A stretch of 15,150 nt of DNA, from assembly GCA_002345705.1 (NCBI GenBank), contig DDWO01000011.1, positions 21,685 to 36,834 of the forward strand, given 5' to 3'. The notes below the pieces were generated by a model. It ran no database searches. It was not told where the DNA came from and saw only the letters and a program-made list of their open reading frames with translations. Both the position numbers and the translations under genes were made by a program. The first letter of the stretch is position 1; each line of letters begins with the position of its first letter. The DNA comes from Acholeplasmataceae bacterium UBA2284. Its GTDB lineage: Bacteria > Bacillota_I > Bacilli_A > Acholeplasmatales > Acholeplasmataceae. Of the stretch, positions 7,775 through 14,512 are shown in pieces.

Positions 7775-8236
7775 ATGTGTTTTTTTAGAAAACGTCGCGC
7801 AAGAAAACTAGCTGAAAAAGCTAAGTTAGCTCAAGTCAATCAAGAGAAGGCAGAAGTAACAAAGGTAGAGGAACCAAAGGTAGAAGTAACAAAGGTAGAG
7901 GAAGCAAAGGTTCAAGAAGTGAAGGTACAAGAAACAAAGGTACAAGAAACAAAAGTAGAACCAGTTGTTGCTGCTACTGAGAAACCTGAAGCAAATACCA
8001 ACAAGCAAGAAAAACCCAAGAAATATCATGTTTCTCAAAATAAAGAAGAAGGTACAGAAAACTTTAAGAAATGGCGTGTTAGAAAAGAAGGGTCAACAAA
8101 GACTATCAAATTCTTTGATACCCAAAAAGAAGCCATTACTTATGCTGAAGAATTAGCTGAATCTGCAGGCTCATCCGTAGTTATCCATAAATTAGATGGA
8201 TCAATAAGAAAACAAGATTATCAAAAGAAAGAATAG
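7775..8236 (+). CDS. Small DUF2188-like protein with a basic N-terminus and pentapeptide tandem repeat
   Basis: Highly charged protein of 153 residues, function unknown. I start it at ATG 7775, 8 bases after AAGGGAG (7760-7766); the in-frame TTG at 7757 lies upstream of that site and is rejected. In order: a short basic N-terminus (MCFFRKRRARK), a Lys/Ala/Glu-rich segment, seven units of a pentapeptide (T/P/A/V-K-V-E/Q-x, residues 29-63), a polar linker, and a C-terminal domain (about 96-150) resembling DUF2188: it starts KWRVRKEGSTK, has TQKEAITYAEELAE, and ends VIHKLDGSIRKQDY. No signal peptide or membrane segment is visible, so it is probably cytoplasmic. It is monocistronic with its own promoter and terminator. 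The domain call comes from pattern recognition and is moderately sure. Confidence 0.78.
   Translation: MCFFRKRRARKLAEKAKLAQVNQEKAEVTKVEEPKVEVTKVEEAKVQEVKVQETKVQETKVEPVVAATEKPEANTNKQEKPKKYHVSQNKEEGTENFKKWRVRKEGSTKTIKFFDTQKEAITYAEELAESAGSSVVIHKLDGSIRKQDYQKKE
7859..7963 (+). repeat. Seven-copy 15-bp in-frame tandem repeat
   Basis: Seven consecutive 15-base units, consensus near ACAAAGGTAGAAGAA, encode TKVEE, PKVEV, TKVEE, AKVQE, VKVQE, TKVQE, TKVEP. The period is a multiple of three, so gain or loss of units keeps the frame. Neighbouring units are nearly identical at DNA level (for example the two GTACAAGAAACAAA stretches at 7924-7953). Confidence 0.88.
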
Positions 8237-8261
8237 AAGTTAGTTGACTAACTTCTTTTTT
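8235..8261 (+). terminator. Terminator of the DUF2188-type gene
   Basis: A 9-bp stem (8235-8243 with 8248-8256), loop TTGA, then a T-run. The stem begins inside the stop codon (TAG 8234-8236). Confidence 0.88.
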
Positions 8262-8316
8262 CTTATACTGAGTTATCATTTCCTTCTTATATTTATATGT
8301 CAAAAAGATTAAAATA

Positions 8317-8325
8317 TGATAAAAT
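8317..8325 (+). promoter_or_regulatory. Putative extended -10 promoter of the AEC carrier-methyltransferase operon
   Basis: TGATAAAAT within AAAATATGATAAAAT, the same 15 bases as before nfeD (1655-1669), about 30 bases before the start codon. No convincing -35. Confidence 0.5.
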
Positions 8326-8356
8326 TAAATGGTATTTTTAGAAAGAGGGACATCTG

Positions 8357-9364
8357 ATGTTAGATACATTTTTGTTTGCTGCTAATGCCATTTTGCCAAT
8401 AGTTCTGCTTATACTATTGGGTTATTTCCTAAAGAAAATTAAATTCATTGACCTGCACTTTATTAACATATTGAATAAATATGTTTTTAGAGTTGGGCTA
8501 CCTATATTACTTTTCTACAATGTATATAATATTGAGAATTTTAGTCAAATCAATTGGGGTGTCATTTTATTTTCTGTATTTGCAATGCTGATTTTATTTA
8601 TTATTTGTTATATTACACTTATCTTTACTGTTAAAGACCCAAATCAAAAAGGGGTTATTTTGCAAGTTGTTGTTCGTTCTAATTTCGCGTTAATTGGTAT
8701 TCCGCTTGCACAAACCATCGGAGGGTTTGAGGCACTAGTGGTAGTTGCATTATTGTCAGCCTTCACAATTCCTTTAGCAAATGTCCTATCAGTTATTGCA
8801 TTGACTATGTTTCAGGTCGATGAAGTTGGTGAGAAGATTAGTGCAAAAAAAATGATTAGAAATATTTTGACTAATCCACTAATCATTGGAGTGTTTGCTG
8901 GGATGTTTGTTGTATTAGTTAGAGGACTGATTACACCAGCAGGTGGTGAGCCAATTTTTACTATTAAAAGAGATTTGTACTTTGTCTATGATTCTATTCG
9001 ATTAGTTTCTGTTACAGCTTCACCAATGGCTTTGATTGCTTTAGGTGGTCAATTTGAATTATCAGTAGTTCGACCTTTAATCAAAAAGATTATTTTAGGA
9101 GTATCATGGAGAATCATCATCGTCCCTGGAGTTGTATTAACATTTGCTTATTTACTTCAGGATAAAATTCCAGGCATGGAATATTCTTATCCTGCATTAA
9201 TTGCTTTATTTGCAACGCCTGTTGCAGTTTCATCCGCTATTATGGTTCATGAGATGGGTGGAGATGAAAAGCTAGCAGGACAATTAGTTGTATGGAGTTC
9301 TGTATTTTCTATCTTCACATTATTTGCTGTGATCATCATATTTAGAATGTTAGGAGCGATATAA
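8357..9364 (+). CDS. AEC family (auxin efflux carrier-like) transporter
   Basis: Integral membrane carrier of 335 residues with about ten hydrophobic segments, the usual size and topology of bacterial AEC permeases, which move organic acids such as malate and related anions. Family signatures: NKYVFRVGLPILLFYN in the first quarter (compare the common FRVGLPALLF pattern), RSNFALIGIPLAQTIGG near the middle, and ATPVAVSSAIMVHEMGGD near the C-terminus. GAGGG precedes the ATG. The stop is one base from the start of the methyltransferase gene, so the two are co-translated. Substrate cannot be read from sequence. Confidence 0.9.
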   Translation: MLDTFLFAANAILPIVLLILLGYFLKKIKFIDLHFINILNKYVFRVGLPILLFYNVYNIENFSQINWGVILFSVFAMLILFIICYITLIFTVKDPNQKGVILQVVVRSNFALIGIPLAQTIGGFEALVVVALLSAFTIPLANVLSVIALTMFQVDEVGEKISAKKMIRNILTNPLIIGVFAGMFVVLVRGLITPAGGEPIFTIKRDLYFVYDSIRLVSVTASPMALIALGGQFELSVVRPLIKKIILGVSWRIIIVPGVVLTFAYLLQDKIPGMEYSYPALIALFATPVAVSSAIMVHEMGGDEKLAGQLVVWSSVFSIFTLFAVIIIFRMLGAI

Positions 9365-9365
9365 G

Positions 9366-10052
9366 ATGTATCATCATTTAAGTGAAATCTATAATGAAAT
9401 ATTTCCGCATGACCCAGCCTTAAAGGGCTTTATTAAGGGGTTTATAAAAACTGGTGAACATGCAATTGATTTAGGCTCAGGAACTGGAAGAATGACTAAA
9501 CTAATTAGTGAGCTTGGAATGAAGGTCATTGGAGTTGATTTAGATGAAGGCATGGTCGAGGTAGCTAAAAAGTCATATCCAAAACTTGATTTTAAGGTTG
9601 CCGATATGATTGATGTCTTAAAAGAAAATCAACAGTATGAACTGATGACATGCTTTGGAAATACGCTTGTTCATTTAAACAAAAATCAGTTAATGCATTT
9701 TTTCACGGAAGTTAAAAATAAGCTATCTCCAAAGGGATATCTAATTGTGCAAATATTAAACTATGTGAAGATATTAAAGGAAAGACCAACTGAATTAAAA
9801 GAGTTAAGAAATAATGATATCCTCTTCAATAGATATTATGACTATCATAAGGATCACATTTTATTTACCACGAAGCTAACAATTAAGGATAAAGAATCTT
9901 TGGGGACAACTAAGCTTTATCCATATACATATGAGGAGTTTACTTCTTTATTTAAAAAGCTTGGGTTGAAATACCAATATTTTGGTAATCTTAAACTTCA
10001 ACCATTCCTAGAATCAGATTATTACCTATATATGGTCATTACACAATCATAA
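9366..10052 (+). CDS. Class I SAM-dependent methyltransferase
   Basis: Cytosolic methyltransferase of 228 residues. Motif I is AIDLGSGTGRM (residues 33-43), the SAM-binding glycine loop; Asp58 in VIGVDLDEGM is the acidic residue expected to bind the ribose hydroxyls; a DFKVADMID segment follows (about 75-83), then TCFGNTLVHL. This matches the small-molecule Methyltransf_25/11-like group rather than a DNA or rRNA enzyme, but the substrate is unknown. The ribosome binding site (TAGGAG, 9351-9356) lies inside the end of the upstream carrier gene, with a 1-base intergenic gap, so expression is tied to the carrier. A terminator overlaps the stop codon. Confidence 0.88.
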   Translation: MYHHLSEIYNEIFPHDPALKGFIKGFIKTGEHAIDLGSGTGRMTKLISELGMKVIGVDLDEGMVEVAKKSYPKLDFKVADMIDVLKENQQYELMTCFGNTLVHLNKNQLMHFFTEVKNKLSPKGYLIVQILNYVKILKERPTELKELRNNDILFNRYYDYHKDHILFTTKLTIKDKESLGTTKLYPYTYEEFTSLFKKLGLKYQYFGNLKLQPFLESDYYLYMVITQS

Positions 10053-10074
10053 TACCCTTTCAGGGTATTTTTTT
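10051..10074 (+). terminator. Terminator of the AEC carrier-methyltransferase operon
   Basis: AATACCCT / AGGGTATT 8-bp stem with a 3-base loop and a T-run. It starts within the TAA stop codon. Confidence 0.9.
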
Positions 10075-10103
10075 GTGCATTTTTTTAGTAATTACTTCAA
10101 GAA

Positions 10104-10114
10104 TATGATACTTT
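10104..10114 (+). promoter_or_regulatory. Tentative -10 region of the APC permease gene
   Basis: AATATGATA is shared with the boxes before nfeD and the AEC carrier. Here it reads either as TATGAT (10104-10109) or as extended TGATACTTT (10106-10114). It lies about 30 bases before the start codon and after a terminator. Confidence 0.35.
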
Positions 10115-10140
10115 TAATATGGAAGAAAGGATGATAACAA

Positions 10141-11466
10141 ATGTCTTCATTAAAAAAAGAAATAGGCTTGTTTGGAGGAATCTCTATCCTAGCTGGAATT
10201 ATGATTGGATCCGGTATATTTGTCTTTGGTAGTCTTGTACTGGTTCAAGTTGGATATGCAATAGGTCTATCTTTACTGGCTTGGCTTATTGGTGGTATTA
10301 TTACATTATTTTCAGGGTTAACATATGCTGAGCTTGGCACAATGTTTCCAGAGACTGGTGGATATTATGTTTATTTAAAAAAGGCTTATGGGTCTAAGGT
10401 TGCATTCCTAAGTGGGATTACATCCTTTGTCTTATCGAGTAGTGGATCCATTGCACTATTAGCTTTAGTATTTGCTGAAATTCTTTCCTATGTGATACCT
10501 ATAGCAAATTACGTTAAGTTGATTGCTGCTTTATTAATTATTGCTTTATCTGTTGTTAATTACTTTGGTGTCAAAGCAGGAGCCATTGTTCAAAAAGTAT
10601 TTTTAGTTGCTAAGATTATACCAATTTTCGCAATTATATTTATTGGTTTATTTATGGGAACAGAATCAGTAAATCTCACATTTACACCAATTGGCGACGT
10701 ATCATTCTTTAAAATTCTTTCAATGGTAGGCTTTGGTGTGGTTGCCACACTTTGGGCTTATGAAGGATGGACAAATTTAAACACAGTTGCTGGAGAAATG
10801 AAAAATGTTAAGAGAGATCTACCAAGAGCTTTAGTCATTTCAATCAGTGCAGTTACAGTCATTTATGTGTTATTTATCTTTGCACTTTATAGAATTATTC
10901 CTTATGCAAGCTTATTAGCATCAGATGCAAGCTCAAACTTCACGATAGGTGCGATGATGACTCTATTTGGTGAAACTGGAATGCTCGTTGTCTTTATTGC
11001 AGTCATGATTTCGATATTTGGTGCATTAAATGGTAGTGTCATGGTTTTCCCTCGTGTCTATTATGCGATGGCAGAAGATAAAACATTCTTTAAGTCATTT
11101 AGTAAGTTAGACAAGAAGTATAATACTCCGTTTGTATCAATTATTGGATCTGGTTTAATGGCTATCGTTTTACTTGTTTTTAATATCAGAGAATTACTTA
11201 CATTTGTAGTATTTGGTGGACTGATTTTTAATACACTTATTTTCTATTCAGTCTTTATGTTTAGAAAAAAGAATCCAGAGCTTGAAAGACCTTATAAGGT
11301 TTGGGGGTATCCATATGTACCAGCAATCGCGATTATTGGTATGGTTGGATTATTAATTGCGACCTTAGTTGAAAGCTTGGTACCATCCTTAATTGGATTT
11401 GCAGTACTAATTGTTGGATACTTCGTTTATGACTTAGTATTTAAAATTAAGAAAACTAAAGAATAA
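10141..11466 (+). CDS. APC family amino acid permease
   Basis: Polytopic membrane protein of 441 residues with about 12 predicted helices, an amino-acid/polyamine/organocation transporter. GSGIF in the first helix (residues 23-27) is the unwound substrate-binding motif of the fold, WAYEGW (205-210) lies in the sixth-helix region, and ERPYKVWGYP (382-391) is the loop typical of the LAT-like/SteT branch. That branch includes serine/threonine exchangers and other neutral amino acid carriers; exact substrate unknown. AAAGGA precedes ATG with an 8-9 base gap. It is a single-gene unit ending at a palindromic terminator shared with clpB. Confidence 0.92.
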   Translation: MSSLKKEIGLFGGISILAGIMIGSGIFVFGSLVLVQVGYAIGLSLLAWLIGGIITLFSGLTYAELGTMFPETGGYYVYLKKAYGSKVAFLSGITSFVLSSSGSIALLALVFAEILSYVIPIANYVKLIAALLIIALSVVNYFGVKAGAIVQKVFLVAKIIPIFAIIFIGLFMGTESVNLTFTPIGDVSFFKILSMVGFGVVATLWAYEGWTNLNTVAGEMKNVKRDLPRALVISISAVTVIYVLFIFALYRIIPYASLLASDASSNFTIGAMMTLFGETGMLVVFIAVMISIFGALNGSVMVFPRVYYAMAEDKTFFKSFSKLDKKYNTPFVSIIGSGLMAIVLLVFNIRELLTFVVFGGLIFNTLIFYSVFMFRKKNPELERPYKVWGYPYVPAIAIIGMVGLLIATLVESLVPSLIGFAVLIVGYFVYDLVFKIKKTKE

Positions 11467-11472
11467 TAAAAG

Positions 11473-11498
11473 AAAAAGTGCAAATTTGCACTTTTTTT
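11473..11498. terminator. Palindromic bidirectional terminator between APC permease and clpB
   Basis: Bases 11473-11496 form a perfect 24-base palindrome (AAAAAGTGCAAA plus its complement), so the A-run and T-run sit within the stem ends and both strands get a T tract. It begins six bases after the permease stop and abuts the clpB stop codon. Confidence 0.9.
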
Positions 11499-13626
11499 AT
11501 TCTTTGATTCGAATATTTAGCTGATCATTTTCAACGTACATTTGATAATACTTATGTGGCTCTATTGAGCCCTCAATTATCTTAGTTGCTATGAGTGTTT
11601 CAATATGTCTTTGGATGTATCTTTTCAAAGGTCTAGCACCATATTCATCATTAAATCCATGCTGTATTACATATTTTTGAATATCTTCACCGAGTTCAAT
11701 AAATAAATTCTTTTCCTTTAATCTTTCATTCAAATCATTTAACATCTTATTTGCGATTTCTATTTGAACCTTTAGGTTTAATGCGTTAAAGATAATAATC
11801 TCATCAATTCTATTGATAAACTCTGGTTTAAACTTTTCTTTAACTAACTTCATTACTTCCCTTTGAGCTTCTTTTTCATAGCTGAGTAAATACTCACTAC
11901 CGATATTAGAAGTTAATATAATGATTGTGTTTTTAAAATCAACAGTACGTCCTTGGTTATCAGTTAATCTTCCATCCTCAAGTATTTGAAGAAGGATGTT
12001 AAAGACTTCGGGATGTGCTTTTTCTACTTCATCAAATAGGATGATTGAATAAGGCTTTCTTCGTACCGCCTCTGTTAGCTGACCACCTTCATCATAACCT
12101 ACATATCCAGGAGGAGAACCAATTAATCTAGCAACACTATGAGATTCCATATACTCACTCATATCAATTCTAACTATTTGATGTTCACTATCAAATAATG
12201 CTTCAGCAAGTGATCTCGCTACCTCTGTCTTTCCGACACCGGTAGGTCCTAGGAATAAGAAGGAACCTATTGGTCTATTTTCATCCTTAATCCCTGCACG
12301 TTGTCTAATAATCGCGTCACTAATAAGTCTTAAGGCGTGATCTTGTCCGATTACTCTTTTTTTAAGCGTAGATTCTAGATGTAAAAGCTTTTCCTTATCT
12401 CCAGACATTAATTTAGATATTGGAATATTGGTCCATTTAGAAACGATTTCAGCGATACTTTCCTCAGATACAATCTCAGTCAGTAATTTACCCTCCATTT
12501 GATTTTCTAAAGCCATATCATTAATCATCTTTTCTAGGGATGGTATTTTTGAATATTGTAACTCTGCAGCCTTTTGATAATTAGAATCATTGAATGCATT
12601 TTGTAGATCAATGCGAAGCTTTTCAAGTTCATTTTTCTTAACTTTGATTTGATTTAAATGATCCTTTTCTGTTTCCCATTGCTTTCTTAAATTTTTTTCT
12701 TTGACTTTTAATTGTTCGATTTCTTGTTTAATCTTTGCTAGTCTATCCTTTGAGATAGGGTCAGTTTCTTTATCTAGTGCAGTTTTTTCTATTTCTAGCT
12801 GCATAATTCTTCTTAGTACTGTATCAAGTTCGACTGGCATCGAATCTATTTCCATACGAATAGAAGCACAGGCTTCATCAATTAAATCGATTGCTTTATC
12901 AGGTAAAAAGCGATCCGAGATATATCTATTGGATAAAGTAGCAGAAGCGATAATTGCAGGGTCTGAGATATGAACGCCATGATGTGCTTCAAATCTAGAC
13001 TTTAACCCTCTTAAAATACTGATGGTATCCGCTACAGTTGGTTCATTGATTAAAACCTTTTGGAAGCGTCTTTCTAATGCACTATCCTTTTCGATATATT
13101 TTCGATATTCATTTAATGTGGTTGCACCTACGCAATGCAATTCGCCTCTTGCTAGCATTGGCTTTAACATGTTAGATGCGTCCATTGCTCCATCTGCTCT
13201 ACCAGCACCTACAATCGTGTGGAGCTCATCAATAAATAGAATGATTTCACCATTAGATTCTTTGATTTTATTTAAAACCGCTTTTAATCTCTCTTCAAAC
13301 TCACCTCTAAATTTAGCACCAGCAACTAAGGATGCTAAATCTAGTTCGTATATAATTTTATTTTGCAGTCCTAAAGGAACGTCTTTATCAACGATACGTC
13401 TAGCAAGTCCTTCAACGATTGCTGTTTTACCAACACCGGGTTCTCCAATTAATACTGGATTATTCTTTGTTTTTCTAGATAAGATTTTGATTACACGACG
13501 AATTTCCTCTTCTCGTCCAATCACAGGATCTATTTTCCCTTGCTTTACAGCCTCAACGATATTACGCCCAAACTTGTCCAAGACCTTTGGGTCGTTGTTA
13601 TAGTCTTCCATTTGTGTAAAATTCAT
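11497..13626 (-). CDS. clpB: ClpB protein disaggregase, short form lacking the N-terminal domain
   Basis: Hexameric AAA+ chaperone that with DnaK/DnaJ/GrpE pulls proteins out of aggregates. 709 residues, against about 860 for full ClpB. AAA1 starts almost at once: Walker A GEPGVGKT (61-68), Walker B with Asp133-Glu134 in LFIDE. A Lys/Glu-rich coiled-coil middle domain (about 275-400) identifies ClpB rather than ClpC. AAA2: Walker A GPTGVGKT (460-467), Walker B Asp532-Glu533. The N-domain is genuinely absent: AAGGAGG precedes ATG 13626, in-frame TAA TAA lie 24-30 bases upstream, and the promoter is directly before that. Mollicute ClpB proteins such as that of M. genitalium are known to be short in this way. 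CIRCE control implies HrcA repression relieved by heat stress. Confidence 0.97.
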   Translation of the reverse strand: MNFTQMEDYNNDPKVLDKFGRNIVEAVKQGKIDPVIGREEEIRRVIKILSRKTKNNPVLIGEPGVGKTAIVEGLARRIVDKDVPLGLQNKIIYELDLASLVAGAKFRGEFEERLKAVLNKIKESNGEIILFIDELHTIVGAGRADGAMDASNMLKPMLARGELHCVGATTLNEYRKYIEKDSALERRFQKVLINEPTVADTISILRGLKSRFEAHHGVHISDPAIIASATLSNRYISDRFLPDKAIDLIDEACASIRMEIDSMPVELDTVLRRIMQLEIEKTALDKETDPISKDRLAKIKQEIEQLKVKEKNLRKQWETEKDHLNQIKVKKNELEKLRIDLQNAFNDSNYQKAAELQYSKIPSLEKMINDMALENQMEGKLLTEIVSEESIAEIVSKWTNIPISKLMSGDKEKLLHLESTLKKRVIGQDHALRLISDAIIRQRAGIKDENRPIGSFLFLGPTGVGKTEVARSLAEALFDSEHQIVRIDMSEYMESHSVARLIGSPPGYVGYDEGGQLTEAVRRKPYSIILFDEVEKAHPEVFNILLQILEDGRLTDNQGRTVDFKNTIIILTSNIGSEYLLSYEKEAQREVMKLVKEKFKPEFINRIDEIIIFNALNLKVQIEIANKMLNDLNERLKEKNLFIELGEDIQKYVIQHGFNDEYGARPLKRYIQRHIETLIATKIIEGSIEPHKYYQMYVENDQLNIRIKE

Positions 13627-13637
13627 GATTGTCCTCC

Positions 13638-13664
13638 TTGGCAGTCCTTGTTATTAATTGCCAA
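13638..13664. promoter_or_regulatory. Second, degenerate CIRCE-like inverted repeat in the clpB leader
   Basis: Read on the clpB strand: TTGGCAATT, 9-base spacer, GACTGCCAA. Outer 6-base arms are perfectly complementary and the 9-9-9 geometry equals CIRCE. It spans the expected transcription start and its proximal arm touches the AAGGAGG ribosome binding site (13633-13639). It could be a second HrcA site or an RNA hairpin; the inner arm bases depart from the CIRCE consensus. Confidence 0.5.
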
Positions 13665-13668
13665 TTCC

Positions 13669-13697
13669 ATTATAAAACATAAGATTGGCACTGTCAA
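13669..13697 (-). promoter_or_regulatory. Consensus sigma-A promoter of clpB
   Basis: On the minus strand, TTGACA (13692-13697) and TATAAT (13669-13674) are separated by exactly 17 bases, a perfect housekeeping consensus. The -35 box lies inside the CIRCE element, so HrcA binding would block polymerase. Confidence 0.93.
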
Positions 13698-13711
13698 CAA
13701 TTAAGTGCTAA
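13685..13711. promoter_or_regulatory. CIRCE operator (HrcA-binding site) for clpB
   Basis: On the plus strand: TTGGCACTG, 9-base spacer, AAGTGCTAA. The CIRCE consensus is TTAGCACTC-N9-GAGTGCTAA, so 15 of 18 arm bases match. It overlaps the clpB -35 box. HrcA is not encoded in this window. Confidence 0.9.
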
Positions 13712-13734
13712 ATATACGTTTTTTAAATGAGTTG

Positions 13735-13743
13735 TGATACAAT
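13735..13743 (+). promoter_or_regulatory. Putative extended -10 promoter of the phosphatase gene
   Basis: TGATACAAT (TG-N-TACAAT) about 48 bases before the start. A perfect TATAAT at 13762-13767 is a competing -10 but has no -35 at proper spacing (TTGACT at 13748-13753 is only 8 bases away). Confidence 0.4.
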
Positions 13744-13790
13744 ATATTTGACTTGCAAAACTATAATGATAGGTAGAAGAGGATAACTAT

Positions 13791-14261
13791 ATGATCAAGG
13801 TCTTATTTGTTTGTTTAGGAAATATATGTCGCTCCCCAATGGCTGAAGGAATGCTAAGAAAAATGATTCATGATCATGGGCTACAAGGAAAGATTCATAT
13901 TGAATCTAGAGCAACTTCAACATGGGAGGAAGGAAATCCTCCACACCCAGGTACGAGAAGAATTCTAGATCGAATTGGTGCTGATTATCAAAATAAAAAA
14001 TCAACCCAAATTACAGAATCAGATTTCAATGAATATGATTACATTATTGGTATGGATCATGCGAATATGAAGTATCTTCAAGAGCATGCTGGAAAGAATA
14101 TTCATAAACTTTATCTCTTAAGAGATATTGATCCGAATACAAAGGGAGAAGTTATTCCTGATCCTTATTTTTCAGGAGAGCATGAAAAAACATATTTATT
14201 ATTAAATGATGCATTAAAGCTTTGGCTTGATAAGCTAAAAAATGAACAAGTTTTATATTGA
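13791..14261 (+). CDS. Low-molecular-weight protein-tyrosine phosphatase
   Basis: Cytosolic phosphatase of 156 residues, full length for the family, that removes phosphate from protein tyrosine (or arginine, as in B. subtilis YwlE). The P-loop is complete at the N-terminus, CLGNICRS, with nucleophile Cys8 and Arg14. The general-acid Asp124 is present in the DPYFSG motif (residues 124-129). The rest follows the fold, including RATSTWEEGNPPHPGTRRIL. GAGGA precedes ATG. It is divergent from clpB. It ends in TGA (14259-14261), which lies within the -35 box of the tRNA-Cys promoter; no terminator separates the two, so phosphatase transcripts probably run through the tRNA to the terminator at 14441. 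Tyrosine versus arginine specificity cannot be settled from sequence. Confidence 0.94.
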   Translation: MIKVLFVCLGNICRSPMAEGMLRKMIHDHGLQGKIHIESRATSTWEEGNPPHPGTRRILDRIGADYQNKKSTQITESDFNEYDYIIGMDHANMKYLQEHAGKNIHKLYLLRDIDPNTKGEVIPDPYFSGEHEKTYLLLNDALKLWLDKLKNEQVLY

Positions 14262-14287
14262 CTTTTCAGTGAATAAAAAGTTATAAT
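14258..14287 (+). promoter_or_regulatory. Sigma-A promoter of tRNA-Cys
   Basis: TTGACT (14258-14263), 18-base spacer, TATAAT (14282-14287), placing the start about 8-10 bases before the tRNA. The -35 box contains the phosphatase stop codon. Confidence 0.82.
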
Positions 14288-14302
14288 GATATAGCATGTT
14301 AA

Positions 14303-14376
14303 GGCCTCATAGCCAAGTGGTAAGGCAAGGCACTGCAACTGCCTGATCATCGGTTCAAATCCGTTTGAGGCCTCCA
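14303..14376 (+). tRNA. tRNA-Cys (anticodon GCA), CCA encoded
   Basis: Cloverleaf of 74 bases: 7-bp acceptor stem GGCCTCA/TGAGGCC, 3-bp D stem GCC/GGC, anticodon stem AGGCA/TGCCT with loop CTGCAAC (anticodon GCA at 14335-14337), 4-base variable region, T arm with GGTTCAAATCC. U73 is the discriminator expected for bacterial tRNA-Cys, and CCA is genome-encoded. One oddity is a T-T mismatch in the T stem (14350 with 14364). It has its own promoter and no adjacent tRNA genes. Confidence 0.97.
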
Positions 14377-14389
14377 AAATATGTTTTAA

Positions 14390-14426
14390 TTGGTATCACC
14401 AGTCGGATTAGAACTGGGAATACCAA
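14390..14426 (+). other. Structured trailer hairpin downstream of tRNA-Cys
   Basis: TTGGTAT (14390-14396) pairs with ATACCAA (14420-14426), and inside it CCAGT (14399-14403) pairs with ACTGG (14413-14417). A symmetric CA/GA internal mismatch separates the stems, with a 9-base loop. It lies between the tRNA 3' end and the terminator, so it would be in the same transcript. It has no T-run of its own and no ORF. It may be a processing structure or a small RNA; function unknown. Confidence 0.5.
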
Positions 14427-14440
14427 CTATGATTGATAAG

Positions 14441-14462
14441 CACTCCAATTGGAGTGTTTTTT
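14441..14462 (+). terminator. Terminator of the phosphatase/tRNA-Cys unit
   Basis: CACTCC-AATT-GGAGTG hairpin (14441-14456) followed by six Ts and a further T-rich stretch. Confidence 0.9.
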
Positions 14463-14512
14463 CTTTTTTTACGAAGGACATTAATAATCAAACTTTTTTT
14501 TAGGTAATTTAA

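Noticed and set aside
7859..7963. CRISPR-like array
   Set aside because: The 15-base units are contiguous without spacers, in frame, and inside a coding gene.
7826..8038. 70-codon minus-strand hydrophobic frame across the 15-bp repeat
   Set aside because: Its repeated Leu/Cys/Tyr pattern is the reverse reading of the tandem repeat, with no ribosome binding site.
12701..12973. 90-codon plus-strand frame opposite clpB
   Set aside because: It is antisense to the clpB middle domain; its Ser/Ile-rich translation is what reverse-reading of Lys/Glu-rich coding DNA gives.
13022..13603. 193-codon plus-strand open frame opposite clpB
   Set aside because: It lies wholly antisense to the conserved AAA1 region of clpB, has no convincing ribosome binding site, and its translation shows no domain.
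13748..13767. TTGACT...TATAAT as a standard promoter for the phosphatase
   Set aside because: The hexamers are only 8 bases apart, far from the needed 16-18.
14165..14377. 70-codon minus-strand frame over tRNA-Cys
   Set aside because: It is antisense to the tRNA and the end of the phosphatase gene, both certain.
14377..14462. T-box riboswitch or attenuator near tRNA-Cys
   Set aside because: There is no T-box consensus or specifier stem-loop, and the hairpin is followed by a terminator and not directly by a coding gene.
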